Assembly (NCBI GenBank): GCA_002914845.1
Contig: JXTC01000030.1
Location: forward strand, 711,820-775,819
Origin: Trema orientale
Taxonomy: Eukaryota; Streptophyta; Magnoliopsida; Rosales; Cannabaceae
Length of the DNA: 64,000 nucleotides
Direction of reading: 5' to 3'
Part shown: positions 21,956-34,891 of the stretch, piece after piece
Layout: every line of letters starts with the position of its first letter
How positions within the stretch are numbered: the first letter of the stretch is position 1
Program-made: the position numbers and the translations under genes
The notes under the pieces: model-generated
Told to the model about the DNA's origin: nothing
Database searches by the model: none
What the model saw: only the letters and a program-made list of their open reading frames with translations

Positions 21956-22800
21956 CATCTGAAACATCAATACAGGATTTTATAGCTCACCGGGCTTCAC
22001 CCTCAGATAATGGGTAAACATCCAGCTTTTATGGCCAAAACAGATTTATGAGAAATTTTGATATTCAAATAGCACCCTTTGGATTGCACGAGTCTTGACT
22101 CTTGCATATTAGAGCATCTCCAACAGTATGCTAAATCAACGTTCTAACACTAGTATTTTGTGCAATCGAGTAAACACTTAAATTTGGTGTCAAATGTAAC
22201 ATTTTACTATTGGCAACAACATTTGCATTGGAGATGATCATAATTTCTAAATAAATGGGTAAAGCACTTTATATTGATTTTTTTAGTCAGTGTTGTTACC
22301 TACGCATACAAAGGCACATGCATAAAGGGGAACTGTTCAATGTTTTCAAAAATATCAGGAATTAGCCCACAGAAGTCTACAAAGGGCTAAGAAGACTATA
22401 GAAAGCTGATATGGTAAGCCCTTGTTCTTGAAATTTAATAAGCTTTAATCGATAAGGACCTTTGGATGACCAATGAACAACTTGTCTAAGATATAAGAAG
22501 GTTCCATCTTGCTCATCATTCCCAGTCAACTAGACAAACCAGAATTCTAGGAGTCAGTCACCATAATGCTAATTAAAAAACTAATAAGTCCGATTGTTGT
22601 TGGAACACAATGCCATTGAAATTCCAAATCAAACAATGAATAAAACACAAAGCAATGTTAATTTTAAAACACAGTAAAACAATTATTATTAGCCTCCGCA
22701 GATAAAATTTTTCTTTGTACTTAAAACAATCCAACGAGCATCAAACGCATCCCAAGTAAAAGAGAACATCATGAGCTAGTATATGCTAGTTCATGGGAAG
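21956..22800. repeat. CENP-V neighbourhood unit U4
   Basis: This copy matches 15110-15545 and 16885-17230 as one uninterrupted stretch and matches 7960-8400 more weakly. It ends about 120 bp before the BRR2 stop codon, so the duplication reaches the BRR2 3' flank. Confidence 0.7.
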
Positions 22801-22918
22801 GTTGCATAACTACAAGTCTAGAACATTAGAAACTAAAAAGTCTTAATTGCAGATACTATTGGCTAAAAATAAACAAACTCTACCATACCATTTTCATTTT
22901 CTCACAGTCCCATCATCT

Positions 22919-25900
22919 TCAGTCTTCGTCAAGCCCTCCTCCTTTGACATCAACACAGAAATTATATTCCTGATCACAACCCAAATAGGAATCACACATG
23001 AGGTAGAGGGTATAAGTCCTCTTTCCAGCTTCAGTAGGAGCCGTAAAACCGAGCTTCACCTTCGAATTCTTTTGAAGAGAAACTCTTTTAATGGAAAGCA
23101 ACAAGTTACTTTTGGTATCACCAACTACAAGCCACCATCCTTCTTCTTTGGCCTTGGGGTAATGGGGAGCATCTACGGGCCCAACCTCCATCCTCCCCTC
23201 AAGATCCCGCTCAAGAGTCACTTGCAGCGTAATAAGACCTCCGGCCCTCACATTATCACCCTCCAACACCTCATAAGTCATATCAATGTTGGGAAAGCGG
23301 CTACAAAACGTCGCAATATCCAGCAACTGTGAATCTGTCATCTGAAGTAGCTTGCTTCTCTCATCATCCTCCATCTCCACCAAATCAAACACCGTCTCTA
23401 TACTTCTACTGGGGTTCTCTTGGCATCTCTGTGCCAGATCTTTTGTGAAGTGAGGAAGCTGTAGAAGCATAGAATCACGCTCCCACATTCCCTGTGTCAC
23501 CATCTGGCTAACCTCCATTGCAAGAAGAGCTAGGCTCAGCCAGCCATTGCTAGAAATGACATCAACCATTGCTTGTAACAACCTACTCACAGAAATGAGC
23601 ACCTCTCGTTGGTCAAGGGCCAGATTCCCATGCAAAGGTTGCCTCGAGAAATGGGCCTGAAGCAGAGCATTAGCTTTCACATGAGGATCTACACATTTGG
23701 GATTTTCAAAAGAAAATCTCTGGTGGTTGATTAACCGTCGAACCACATCTTCTTCACCAGCTCGTGCAGGAAATAGCGCATACTCTGAGGCCGAAGCCAG
23801 AATTTCCAGGATACCCTTCATCTTTGTCTTGAAAGTTAAGGAGGAACTGAAACGCTCTATAGTTGCATAGGTAACGTAGTGATACGAGGCAATTAGGCCA
23901 AGGGTCGAAGGAGAAATGTTAATGTCATCAATGATTTCCACACACTTGCTTGCTTCCAAATCATTCAGAGTATTTTCTACAAGTGCTGACAGGTGGTCCG
24001 AAAGATGCCTGTGGCTAACTCCCTGAAGATTGTAATAGTTGGGATTCTGTGTGAGCCTCCTGTACATGAAGGTCCATGTAAGGTAATCCACAGCATCTTG
24101 CTTGTCCATAATAATTCCAGCAACGACTTCAGCATTCAGATTATCATGTAAATACTGCTGTAAATGGCTCTCCACTGGGAGTGCCTCGTACAAAAACTTC
24201 TTGTAATATTCTTTACAAGGTGCATGGCAGAGGATCACACATTTCCCAGAATTATCTAGCAGAGGCCGACCAGCATGACCTATCATCTGCAATAGATCAG
24301 TGACGGGATAATCTGCATGGACATTTTCCCGGCCATCATAATATTGTGTTCCCATCACAACCACCAAATGAGCTGACAATGGCACTCCCCAACACATTGA
24401 ACTACTCATGACACATACTTGAATTCGTCCAGCTCTAAAAAGATCAGAGACAACTTCTTGATCCAAACTGGATAAGCCCTCATGCAAGAAGCCAACCCCA
24501 CGATGTAAAGTTTTCTTCAAAATTTCATCATGGATTCCGTCAAGCGGCTGAAGATCATCCAATGACCCCAAAAATGGTTCCTTACCTCCACTGTCTGCAA
24601 TTGAGTAAGTCATCAAATCCACAGCTGTGAGCTGAACATGCTTTCCAGTAGGAACATAAACAATAGCTGGTTTTCCATTCTGGGTATGCTGAACAATTGC
24701 AGTATATGTTGGCTTTGTCATTGCTTGCATCCTCGCTTCAAAATTTGCAATATCCACTCCCTGTATGTGTATTTCCAGAGGCACAGGACGAACACCAGGA
24801 GGAAAATTGAAAAGGCCATGAGAGCTAGCTCCTATCCATTCCCCAAGATCCTTTGCATTTGCAAGAGAAGTTGATAGGGCAACAATACGAATCTTGTTCT
24901 CATCCTGACTAGCTATATATCTCATTCTAGAAACTATAACCTCCAGGACAGGACCACCCTGACCCCCAATCAAGTGGAGTTCATCTACAATAAAGAGAGT
25001 AACCTGTTGAATATGCTTCCGCTGTTTCCAGCGGCGTGATAAAGCATCCCATTTCTCTGGGGTACTGATGATAATCTGACCTTTCTCAAGCAGTTTCAAG
25101 TCTATTGTTGTTTCCCCAGTTAATTCGACAACAGACAACTCTAGAGGCTTTTCAAACTTGTTCTTCCAATCACAATAACGTTCCTTAGCAAGAGCTTCAA
25201 CAGGTGCAATATACACCACTCGCATATGCCCCTTTTGATGATTCCGCAATATGGCAAACTCTGCACAGATGATCTTCCCACTCCCAGTTGGTGCAGCAAC
25301 TAAGACATTGTCATCTTGATTATACAGAACAGAGAACACCTGTGTCTGAATAGGATTAAAATGTCTAAAACCCTCATAAAGACCTTCATATAACGGATTT
25401 TCCAAAGCTTTCACAGTCAATGGTTGCAAATCCAACAACTCTGTTGGGGGAGGATACTTTTCAGGTAAGACGAGGTGTCTGAATGAAACAGGCAAAACAG
25501 TCTGTGAACCAAGCCAACTATCCGAAACAACTCGTACAAAATACTGGGGCGGCAGAGGTTCATAAATTGGAACAGTAAAATTCAAAATGTGGTCCTCATC
25601 GATATACTGCTTTTTCAGTAAGAAATACTCATGATGAAGAATACATTCACCATCATTATTCTCCACTATTACCCAAAATGGCTGCACATATCCATGAACT
25701 TTGTCTTCCCATTGGAAGTCAGGTGTTATTGTGAGCTCAACTCGCAAGACAGTGCTAGTAATTGGCTGCACATGGGCCGCAAGGTTTAATCTCGGAAACT
25801 GGTGAATGAACTTATGAAGTGTTCTTCCCATCTTTGGGGCACGAATTAGCTCTCCAAGCTCTTGTGATGAGAGGTCATAGTACCTTTCCCAGTCCAAGTC

Positions 25901-28900
25901 CTTCTTTTCCAACTTCAACAAAATATCATTTGAAATTCCATGAAATTGGCGAAGGAATGTTTGGACACTCCACATTCTCTTGGTAACCATTTTGCACAAG
26001 TTCAGAGCCTTCTCCGCTAGTTGTGCCCACCCTCGCCTCAAAATGATTTCAAAAAGAGCTCTAAGAAGCCGTCCCGCACTCTGGAAGGGGAAAAAAAAAG
26101 AGAGATAGTAAACAAATAATAGTAATAACCATAAAAAGGCACACAGTAACAGAACAGAGACAACAAAGCAAACTGCAGTTATTTCTAAAGCCAAGAAATT
26201 AGAAAGAAGGATAAGATTTCGTCAAAAAAAAAAAAAGGATAAGATAAAAACCTGAGTAATGTACACCATATCTGATGTCAATGAAAGCCCTTCAAGCTTC
26301 AGGTGTGAAATATATGCTTGCAGCAAAACATTAATCTTGGCACTCGGCTCCTCCAGGCTTTCTTTGATGGGAATCGGAACCCGCTCCAAAAGCTTGGCTA
26401 GCTCCATTTTCTCATCTTGCCTTACAGTTACATATTTAAATTCCTCGCTGAGTGAGAACAGACAACAAAGCTCAGCAAACCCCATTGTTGGCTTCAAATG
26501 CTCATTATACGTAGATATAGTTCCATGTGTTATGTAGTAGTAGCTAGCAATGCGACCCAAATCCGTAACCTGGAAATATCCACTTCTCCTGTCATACTTG
26601 ATCAAGTTGTTTTTATCCAAGATTGTTGCAGCAGAATGAATCTGCAAAGAATTGCTAAAAACGTGAGAACACATCAAAATATGGAACCTTGGAATGAATA
26701 TTACACTTAAAAAGTGCTTATATTAGAGACCCTAATTTATCTATTCAAAAAAGAGGAACACAAGAGAAAATAAAAGCATATATTTTTTCTTTTTATCAAA
26801 GAAGGCAATAACAAGATACTATGAACAAAAATTATACCCTAGTCTAGAATAGCAGTAAGAAACATTATTGATAGATAATGATGAAACTTACCAGATCAGC
26901 TCGTCTCTCCTCCAACATTATGTCCCTCTTGAGAACATCAGCTTCCAAACCATAGAGTGTGGGATTTCGTATCATGCGAACATATAGATAAGTGTAGCAT
27001 AGCCAACTACTAGCTTCTCTTGCATTCTGAACAGTTCCAAGAACAATTTCTGCGTTCAAATGATCAGCCAATTTGGAAACAAACTGACTTTCAATAGGAA
27101 GTTGTTGATTCATCAAAGACAGATAGTATCGAAGCTTACTGTGGCCAGTTATAATTATTCCCTCCCCACATGAATCGTATTGTGGTCTTCCTGCCCGACC
27201 CAGCATCTGCATAACATCCAGAGGACTTAGTTCAGTCCATGCTCCTTTTTCTGGGTTATAAATTTGGGTACCTTTGATAATCACTGTATGTGCAGGAAGA
27301 TTCACACCCCAAGCAAGAGTTGCAGTGGAAACCAACACTTGAATATGCCCATTAGCGAAAAGCTCCTCAACGAGCTGGCGGTCAGTTCGGTTCAAACCAG
27401 CATGATGAATTGCAAAACCATAAGGCACAAGATCTTTAAGATCATTGCTTTTAACCAGATCAGTATGAGCATGGAGAATTTCACGGCTGGCACTGTCTTC
27501 TTTTAAAAATCGACAAAGGGTGTCATTAGCAAATGCAGTATCACGTATAGCACGAGCCGTTTTGGCTGTCTCTTTTCTTGAATGGACAAAGATAAGAACT
27601 TGATGCTTGCCTGCCACAGCCATCACCTTTTGATAACAGAGATTATTCATCAGCTGCAACCTCTGCAATGGCTTCATAACCATGACACCTATGTACTGTT
27701 GAGAAAGAGGGACAGGCCTATAACTATTGTCAAAATGGAACAGTCCTTTAGTACGATCAACCCGTAAGAATAGCGCCACATCTAAATAATTGGGCAGCGT
27801 TGCCGACAACCCAACCAACCGGATATGAACGTTCATGGTTTCAATCTGCCTAATAGTTCTAGCAACAATACTTTCAAGCACAGGACCTCTATTATCATGA
27901 AGAAGATGTATTTCATCGATAATTAAAAGCTTCACAAGCTGTGTATACGTACCTAACTTTCTTGTAACGATATCCCACTTCTCAGGAGTTGTGACGATAA
28001 TCTGGGTTTCCTCAATTTGCTGGCGAGTTAGAGTCTGGTCGCCACTAAGCTCCCTCACTCTCACACCATAATCCTGCAAACGGTTAGACAGATTGCCAAC
28101 AACTTCAGCAACAAGAGCTTTCATAGGTGCAACATATACGATCTTGTAATCATTGTGGTTTATAGAACCATCCTCCTTATTCATATGCAACGCAATCTGG
28201 TTAAGAATGGTGAGCACTGCAACGTTAGTTTTGCCTGCCCCAGTCGGAGCACATAAGAGAATGTTGTTTGCCTCAAAAAGGGCGGTCTTATACACCTTAC
28301 TTTGTACCCTGTTCAACTGAGTCATACCTTTGAAAGCCGGCCGAGCCCACTCAGGCATGGAACATATCTTTACAAGCTCCTCATCAGGATCAAATGCTTT
28401 CGGCTTCAATGCTGGTACATGAATCTCTTCATATTCCTTCCTTGGATGCCTGTAAGATCCACCAGGAAGCACACACTTATGATTTACCGGAAGTCCACCA
28501 TGTTGAACTCCAATGTTGTCAAGATCAAGAAGCTGCAATTGGCCCTTCAACCAACCTCTATCTGATTCCATATCAACAAGACCCCCCCTACCTTTGTCAC
28601 CATCTTTCAATCGTCGAGCCTCTTCTCTAATACTCTTCTCGAAATTCTTTTCCCTCTCTTTCGCAGTCACCCTCGTGGCACGCAGTTGCTCCAGAATTGC
28701 AGACAAATCAGGACCCAACTGCACCATCTCCTCCTCCATTCTCTTCCTCTCCTCTTGGTCCTCAGCTCTCGCCAAACGGGTGCACCACACAATCTTCAAC
28801 CGATTTCGCAACAGAAACTTAACAAGGTCGAATTTCTCCAGCTGGAATTGCAGCACTAGTTTATTTTCAACTTCCACATCATCACCCTCAGCAAGAATAT

Positions 28901-29819
28901 TAAGCACCAATTCAGCGAGCTTTTGGCATTGTTGTGCATCAATCCGCTGCTCATAAGCTTGAGAAATTTTCCTCTGTAGCCAATAAGCATCAATGTCCTG
29001 AACATTAAGGGTCATCATACCCTGATTCGCTTCCTGCACATCACCACCATCATCATCAATCCCAACCGCCATTCGCATAGCCCCTAATTCATTCAGCTCT
29101 ACCACTTCTTCTTCTTCTTCTTCCTCCTCCTCCTCCTCTTGGACCATATCAAGGACACTCTCCTCCTCCTCATCATCATCAACAAAATTAAACGCAACAC
29201 CCATATCCTCATCAAAACCCTGACCACTCCCATCCCTGTAATCAGTAATAAGCCTCCCAATACAAACCAACTGATCAAACACATGCTTGGAAATTGGATT
29301 CAACAACTTCTCAATCTCTTTTCTCATCTGGGTTTCTTTCTTAACAGCCTCATCACCATTCAAAAGTGCCAAAATCTCATCCGCCGCACCACGGACAACG
29401 CCGAGGGGCTGCCCACCCAACTGTTGCTGAATAACACCAAGAAACGCCTCATAAGCAACCCGGGTCTCCCTAGTCTTGGGCTTGTAAACCCCTGCTTCTT
29501 CTTCTTCCTCAATACAACTAAGAACACTCTCCTTCTCAACCCGACGCCTCTTCGGAGTGGGACCGGATTCCGCAACTGGGTCACGCTCCTTCTTCTTCGA
29601 CATCTTGCTCTGAGGTTTCGCCCGGTCACCGAAGGTTTTGGGATCGATTTTGCCCCAGAGGGATTGGGGCTCAACAGCGGCGGCGTCGAGGGTTTCGCGC
29701 GGGCGAGAGTCGGTAGCGTCGGCAGTGAGGACGAGACTGGAGTTGGCTCGGTAGTCGTATTGGTTGAATCGGGCGTGCGCCTCCGCACCACCACCACCAC
29801 CACTGCCGTGGTGCGCCAT
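22919..29819 (-). CDS. BRR2: DExH-box RNA helicase BRR2 (U5 snRNP helicase)
   Basis: BRR2 unwinds U4/U6 snRNA during spliceosome activation, in the nucleus as a U5 snRNP component. Three exons, 29819-26892, 26641-26252 and 26080-22919, join in frame to 2159 aa, close to the 2171 aa of Arabidopsis BRR2A. Splice sites are CTG/GTAAGT with TTGCAG, and CAG/GTTTTT with TTCCAG. Order: N-terminal region with a glutamate run, first helicase cassette (CAPTGAGKT near 521-530, DEIH near 634, GRAGRPQYD), Sec63 unit, second cassette (near 1374-1720), second Sec63 unit. The second cassette reads GSGKI instead of GSGKT and GHAGRP instead of GRASRP; this cassette is regarded as catalytically weak in the family. 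Whether this is the main copy or a diverged paralogue cannot be told here. Confidence 0.96.
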
Positions 29820-29931
29820 TAATTCTGGTTACCCGAAATCTATGAAAATCTCCAAAAACGTAATGAAAGAATTAGAAGAAAGTGAGAAAAAACTAAATTA
29901 AAAACTAAAAATTGGTAAATTGGAAAAGGCT

Positions 29932-29940
29932 AAACCCTAG
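29932..29940 (+). promoter_or_regulatory. Telo-box motif upstream of BRR2
   Basis: AAACCCTAG lies about 113 bp upstream of the BRR2 start codon. Telo-boxes (AAACCCTA) are frequent in promoters or leaders of plant housekeeping and translation genes. Function here is inferred from position only. Confidence 0.45.
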
Positions 29941-30029
29941 AGGGATCCTTCTATGGGAACTTACAGCGCCAGAGAGACCAAAGCTTTCAACTTCGAAAGC
30001 AAGTTACCCTGAGATTGTGAGCGCGTTTG

Positions 30030-33000
30030 CGTGTCTGTTCAGGTATTTATACATTTCTCTTCTCACCCAAAGGAATATGAATTCATTTGTTTTACTCTAT
30101 TGGTGATAATATGTGAGCTTTTTGTGATAAATATTAATATATTAAGATAATAACAATTTATATATCACATGTATTATGAAATTTGAAATATGTAGTGTTA
30201 TCCAAAATATATATAGTTTCAATAAAATTTTTTCTTTTAGCCGTTAGATCATATTATAACAATTATTATAATTTGAGTAATTAAAATAATAATAATAAAA
30301 GTAAATATTCATGATTTAGTATTTTTCACTTTTAATTGAGCAAAATAATAAAAAAAGAAATACTTACTGAATTAATGCCTTATACGGACTATATATATTC
30401 GTGTCTAATGAATTACGTGTCTAATGAATTACAGATTTAAAAAAAAAGCCGCCTCTTTATTTTATTTATTTTTTTAGACTATTTTGTTATTCATTAAATT
30501 ATAGCATTCCATACTCACATAAAACTTCGTTCTTATCTTTCACAACGCCGTCAAACTCATCATTTTCCTCTCTTCTCTCTTCATTCTTCTTCACATAAGT
30601 ATAGATATAGTTTAAATTAGCATATTATCAAATTTCGAGATATTATGAGAATTTATATATTGAAAAATCATGTTAAGGTTAATTTTTGCGAGTTTTAAGA
30701 AAAACATTGCGATGATTTTCGATGAAAATTATATTCTCAGTAAAATTTCAATGAAAATGGTATTTTTAATAATTTTTTATGCAATTTTGATGAATTTTTG
30801 ATGCAATTTGATGAAAGTAGTATTTTTGATAATATTTCAATATAGTCACATTTTTTATAATTTTCGATGCAATTTCAATAATATTTCGATAAAAATAATA
30901 TTTTGGATTAAATTTTATCCAAAATACCACTTCATCGAAATGCAATTTACCACCCTAGTTTTGGTCCAAAATCTACCATCCTCGTTGCTTTCTCCACCCT
31001 AGTCTTCACAACAAATTGGTTTTTACTTTTTCTTTCTTCTTTTATTGGTTTCTCAAGTTAAGTAAGACATTGTGCTTTAAAAATATTTTTTCTAAAAATG
31101 AACTAATGAAAATGAAAATTTCAAGCAAAATAAATTATTATTATTTTCAATTTTTTTTCAATTATATATATATATATATTAGGGATCATATTTTTTCTCC
31201 ATGTCCTCTTCATCTTTCATCACTTTTTCTCTTTTTATCTTTGTCTTATATTTTTTGTCACTTTTATATCTCTTTCGCCAATTTTCCATCCTCTTTTTTC
31301 TTCATAATTTTCTCTTTCCTCTCCTTATTTTTTCTCATGATTTGCTCTTTTCCTTCACTTTTTGTGGTTTTTTCTTTTCTTATTCTCTCTTTGTGACTTT
31401 CTATCTCCTCATATACTCACATAATTTTCTTTCTTCTTATAAGGGACTCTCTTCCACAGTGAGTGACATCACGTCCAATGTGGTAAGATCTATAGTCGTA
31501 TTAAGGCTCTATATCACAAACAAAACCTTGTATCGAATTTATATTTTCGATTTCTACTGTTAAAATTGTAGTAGGTTTTTAACATAATTACAAAAGGTCC
31601 CATTCATAAATTATTAACAAAACAAACCATCAATAGCATGTCACCTATCTAATTTTATCTAAATATCCCCATTATTAAAATGCTCAAATCTTATTCTATA
31701 TGAACCATAGGCACCCTAAGGTTCTTTTCCAACTTCCTTCATGAATATACGTCACAATCCACCAAAGGATTATGAGTCATTGTCATCAAATTTGGTTTTT
31801 TCAACTTTAGATTTGATTTTTCAAAAGAAAAAAAAATATTAGAACAAGTATTTTTTTGACTCTAAGTCGAGCTTTTTTCAATCGGGATCAAATTTTTATT
31901 AGGTGGTTAGGAGAGAAGAGTAACTTCAGATTTCCAATATTTTACAAATTAAAATAAAATTTCAAAAAAAAAAAAAGAAAAACAAGCTTGTTCTTGTAAA
32001 TTAGTTAGTTAATTTGTCATTCATTTCACAATAGATTTAAAATATGGTTAAAATCAATAATCCTCCTACAAGAGCTAATTTCATTTTTTATTTGGTAAAA
32101 CACATATTTTCCAACTTGTCCTTTTTTTTTTTTCTCTTTTATATATATGAAAAAATAAGAAGAAGAAGAAAGAGGTTTTAGGGACAACAGAAGTTGATAG
32201 CCATAATATGAATTACTTATCAGCTTTTTTTTTTTAAGCAGTCCATCATATCATATGTTCTTAGTTCATCTGATAATTAAATGATTTTAGACAATATGAG
32301 TGTGAATAACAACTTGAGATGGAAAATTCGTGAGTTACCAAAGAGTAACACAAAAGTTAAAAAGTGCAAGCAGTAAGATATGTAATCATCGACTGAAAGG
32401 TGTATAAATAATTGTTTCTTTCAGCAAGGTGAAGAGTGTTGGAATATGTGCCCTAAAAACATATGAAATGCTGTAATAACATTTTAGTTCGGTAAAAACA
32501 ATTTTACTCATTATATATTTCATGGAATATTCATAATGTAAAACATATTAAGGATGCAAAAACTAAAAGTTGATTATAGAATTATTCACATAAGTAACTA
32601 TATATAGTAGACTTAATTTTACATTTAGTCTAAATATAGTTCACAGTCCATAGGTTGGGAGTTTGGCACTTTGTCTGGTATAAGGATTGTAGATAAAAAA
32701 AAAAAAAAAAGAAAAAAGGGAGAGGGGAGAGATTGATGCCCTATTAATATATACATTTCTAGTCTTGGTTCTTTTTAGGATTTCTATTTTAACTTTTATC
32801 TTTAGTAATTAGTATAGTTGAGAACAAATTTTGAGGGAGAAATCATGAAGACAAAACAACTATTTTGGAGAAGGAATTTACAACTTTGAAAAATACATCC
32901 AATCTCTTTCAAAAAGGAGAAATCCACACTAATATAGTTTTATCATTCAACTTTTTTCTTAATCTTTTGTATCTTTAGATTTCATTAGAATGAAATACTA

Positions 33001-33060
33001 TTATTCTCAATCTATATTATGAGCTTTTTTTTTTATCTATGTAGAGGCTTGTTTCTATAA
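30030..33060. other. AT-rich intergenic region
   Basis: No gene recognised. It contains a pyrimidine-rich tract (31195-31440) whose long open frames are composition artefacts, an (AT)n run near 31157-31177, and short tandem GATGAAA/ATTTTGATG-type repeats around 30710-30900. Confidence 0.6.
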
Positions 33061-33870
33061 TTACAGAGTTAGGTCACGAGCAACTTGTCAAAACCAAAAG
33101 ACGTAAGAGTTCGATTAGGAACAGCGGGATGGTTCAACGCTCAAGTCAGTAATCAATTCGATTCGACAAGAAATTTAAATAAGCAATTGACAAAAGAATG
33201 AGAGATAAAGTTAGGAGTTGTGAACACTGAGTCTCGTTAATAAACGATGGATGAGTCCTAGACTCTTGAATGACTCTAGATTAGCCAACAAGACGTGAGT
33301 CTTGGTAGATGAACAATGAATGGATAGATGTCTCAGATGACTCTAGGAGAGATTCCTAGACCTTTGAGTGATGGATGCCAATAGCAAAAGTAATACCGGA
33401 GTTGAGAGAGTATTAAAAGTTGATAATAGAGAGTCAGAGTCCAAGTGTGATATGTTACCCTCTGATCTCCCTTTAAGCCGCAATTTATAAGAGTCTTCTA
33501 AGACTTGTTGGAGCCAGCTCGCCTATTTTGGGAATGATGGCACGTGGCCATTCTTTTGGAGTCAGTCCCCCTAGACTAGGTCTAAGATCCTATTCTGTTG
33601 AGGAGATCTCTTTAGTTTGGTGGGATTCGTCTGGTTATGGGTTTGACCGGGTCTCAAGAAGAACTTTTGGCTGGTTGATTAATTTGGACTTAGTCCTCTA
33701 TGGAATTGGGTCTAACCTCGTGGGTTGAATCTCATGGAGCCCATTTGTTGACTACTTGGCCCAATTATGGTATCAAAAGGCCTTGTTGGTTTGATAAGTC
33801 CATCATTTATGGGCTTATAATCATTGGGTTAGTTTTTGACCACTACAGTCTAGTTTTACTATGTGAACTA
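33060..33870. mobile_element. Possible LTR-like fossil
   Basis: A block of about 800 bp with clearly higher GC than its surroundings, containing repeated GACTCTAG/GTCTCAG-type motifs and a promoter-like CTTATAAATTG on the - strand near 33490. It has no conserved coding frame. The composition and promoter motif suggest an old LTR-derived piece, but ends, partner and family are not determinable. Confidence 0.25.
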
Positions 33871-34891
33871 ATCTATTATCTTATATATAATTATTTCTCC
33901 TCTTTAATTAACGAAATCCATTGTTGAGTTGTTTGTTCTGCCTTATGCTTCTTGGTTTCTATTTAATTGATCATTAAATAGAATATTGAGTGAAATTTCT
34001 ATAAGTTTGAAAAGGGAATAGAAATTTGAACTTAAGTAAAACAACATAAGATTTACCTTTCCACAAAAAAAAAAAAAAAAAGAAAGAAAGAAAGAAAAAG
34101 ATTTACCTAGTTTAGGATAAGTTGGCACATGATAAGAATATACCTATATGACTTGTGCAATCATTTTGAGAACCTAATTTAATGCACCTAGTCAATTCAT
34201 GTTAGGGGTAATGTATTATCTTGTCTAGGTAGTTTGGAAAAGGCTTATTAGATACAATAGTGTTCCTGGTTGACAATTCTAGTGAATTAGTTAATTTAAG
34301 AGGGAAATTGAGAGATATCAACATAAGAGAGGGGTTTGGAAACTAGTAAACCTAAACATATTTACTTTCTTGCAATTCCTTTTATTCATTTTGTATTTAT
34401 TTTCATGCAATTCCTTTCATTCAATTTGCAAGTCCCTGCAATCTATTACTAGAAAATCATTCACTTTGCTTTGGCTCAAACGAAATGCCACACCAATTTG
34501 GTGCCTTCTCCAATTCAGGTACCTACTAGTTATCCGTGTCCCTCTACTGTTTTACGAACTTTCATGACAAAGAGACAATAAAAGAAGTGTTATCGTAGCC
34601 TGCAGCAGTAGGAAGCCCGTGATCTAAAGTATAAAAATCAAAATAGACTCTTAAGTAGAGTACTAACTACTAAGTCTTGACTGCCTAAGAAACCAAAAAT
34701 AACCATTGGAGAAGTTTCTCAAAGAGAAACTGAAAACCACATAAAGTATTCACATATGTTATTTTCTTTTGATAGTCAATAGATTATCCAAATTAGATTC
34801 TTTGAAAATGAACTACATATGAATGTTTTGGAAAGCATAATTAAACTTTTCAAGTGACAACATATACACCTTTAAAACACGAATATATAAC

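Noticed and set aside
22847-23332. 161-aa + strand open frame
   Set aside because: It lies antisense to the BRR2 last exon and has no recognisable domain; it is a shadow of that gene. The + strand frames at 28302-28956 and 29139-29822 are the same case.
31016-31563. Two overlapping + strand open frames rich in Phe, Leu and Ser
   Set aside because: They arise from a pyrimidine-rich low-complexity tract and look like membrane proteins only because of composition. The frames at 5591-5773 (-) and 41768-42040 (+) are rejected for the same reason.
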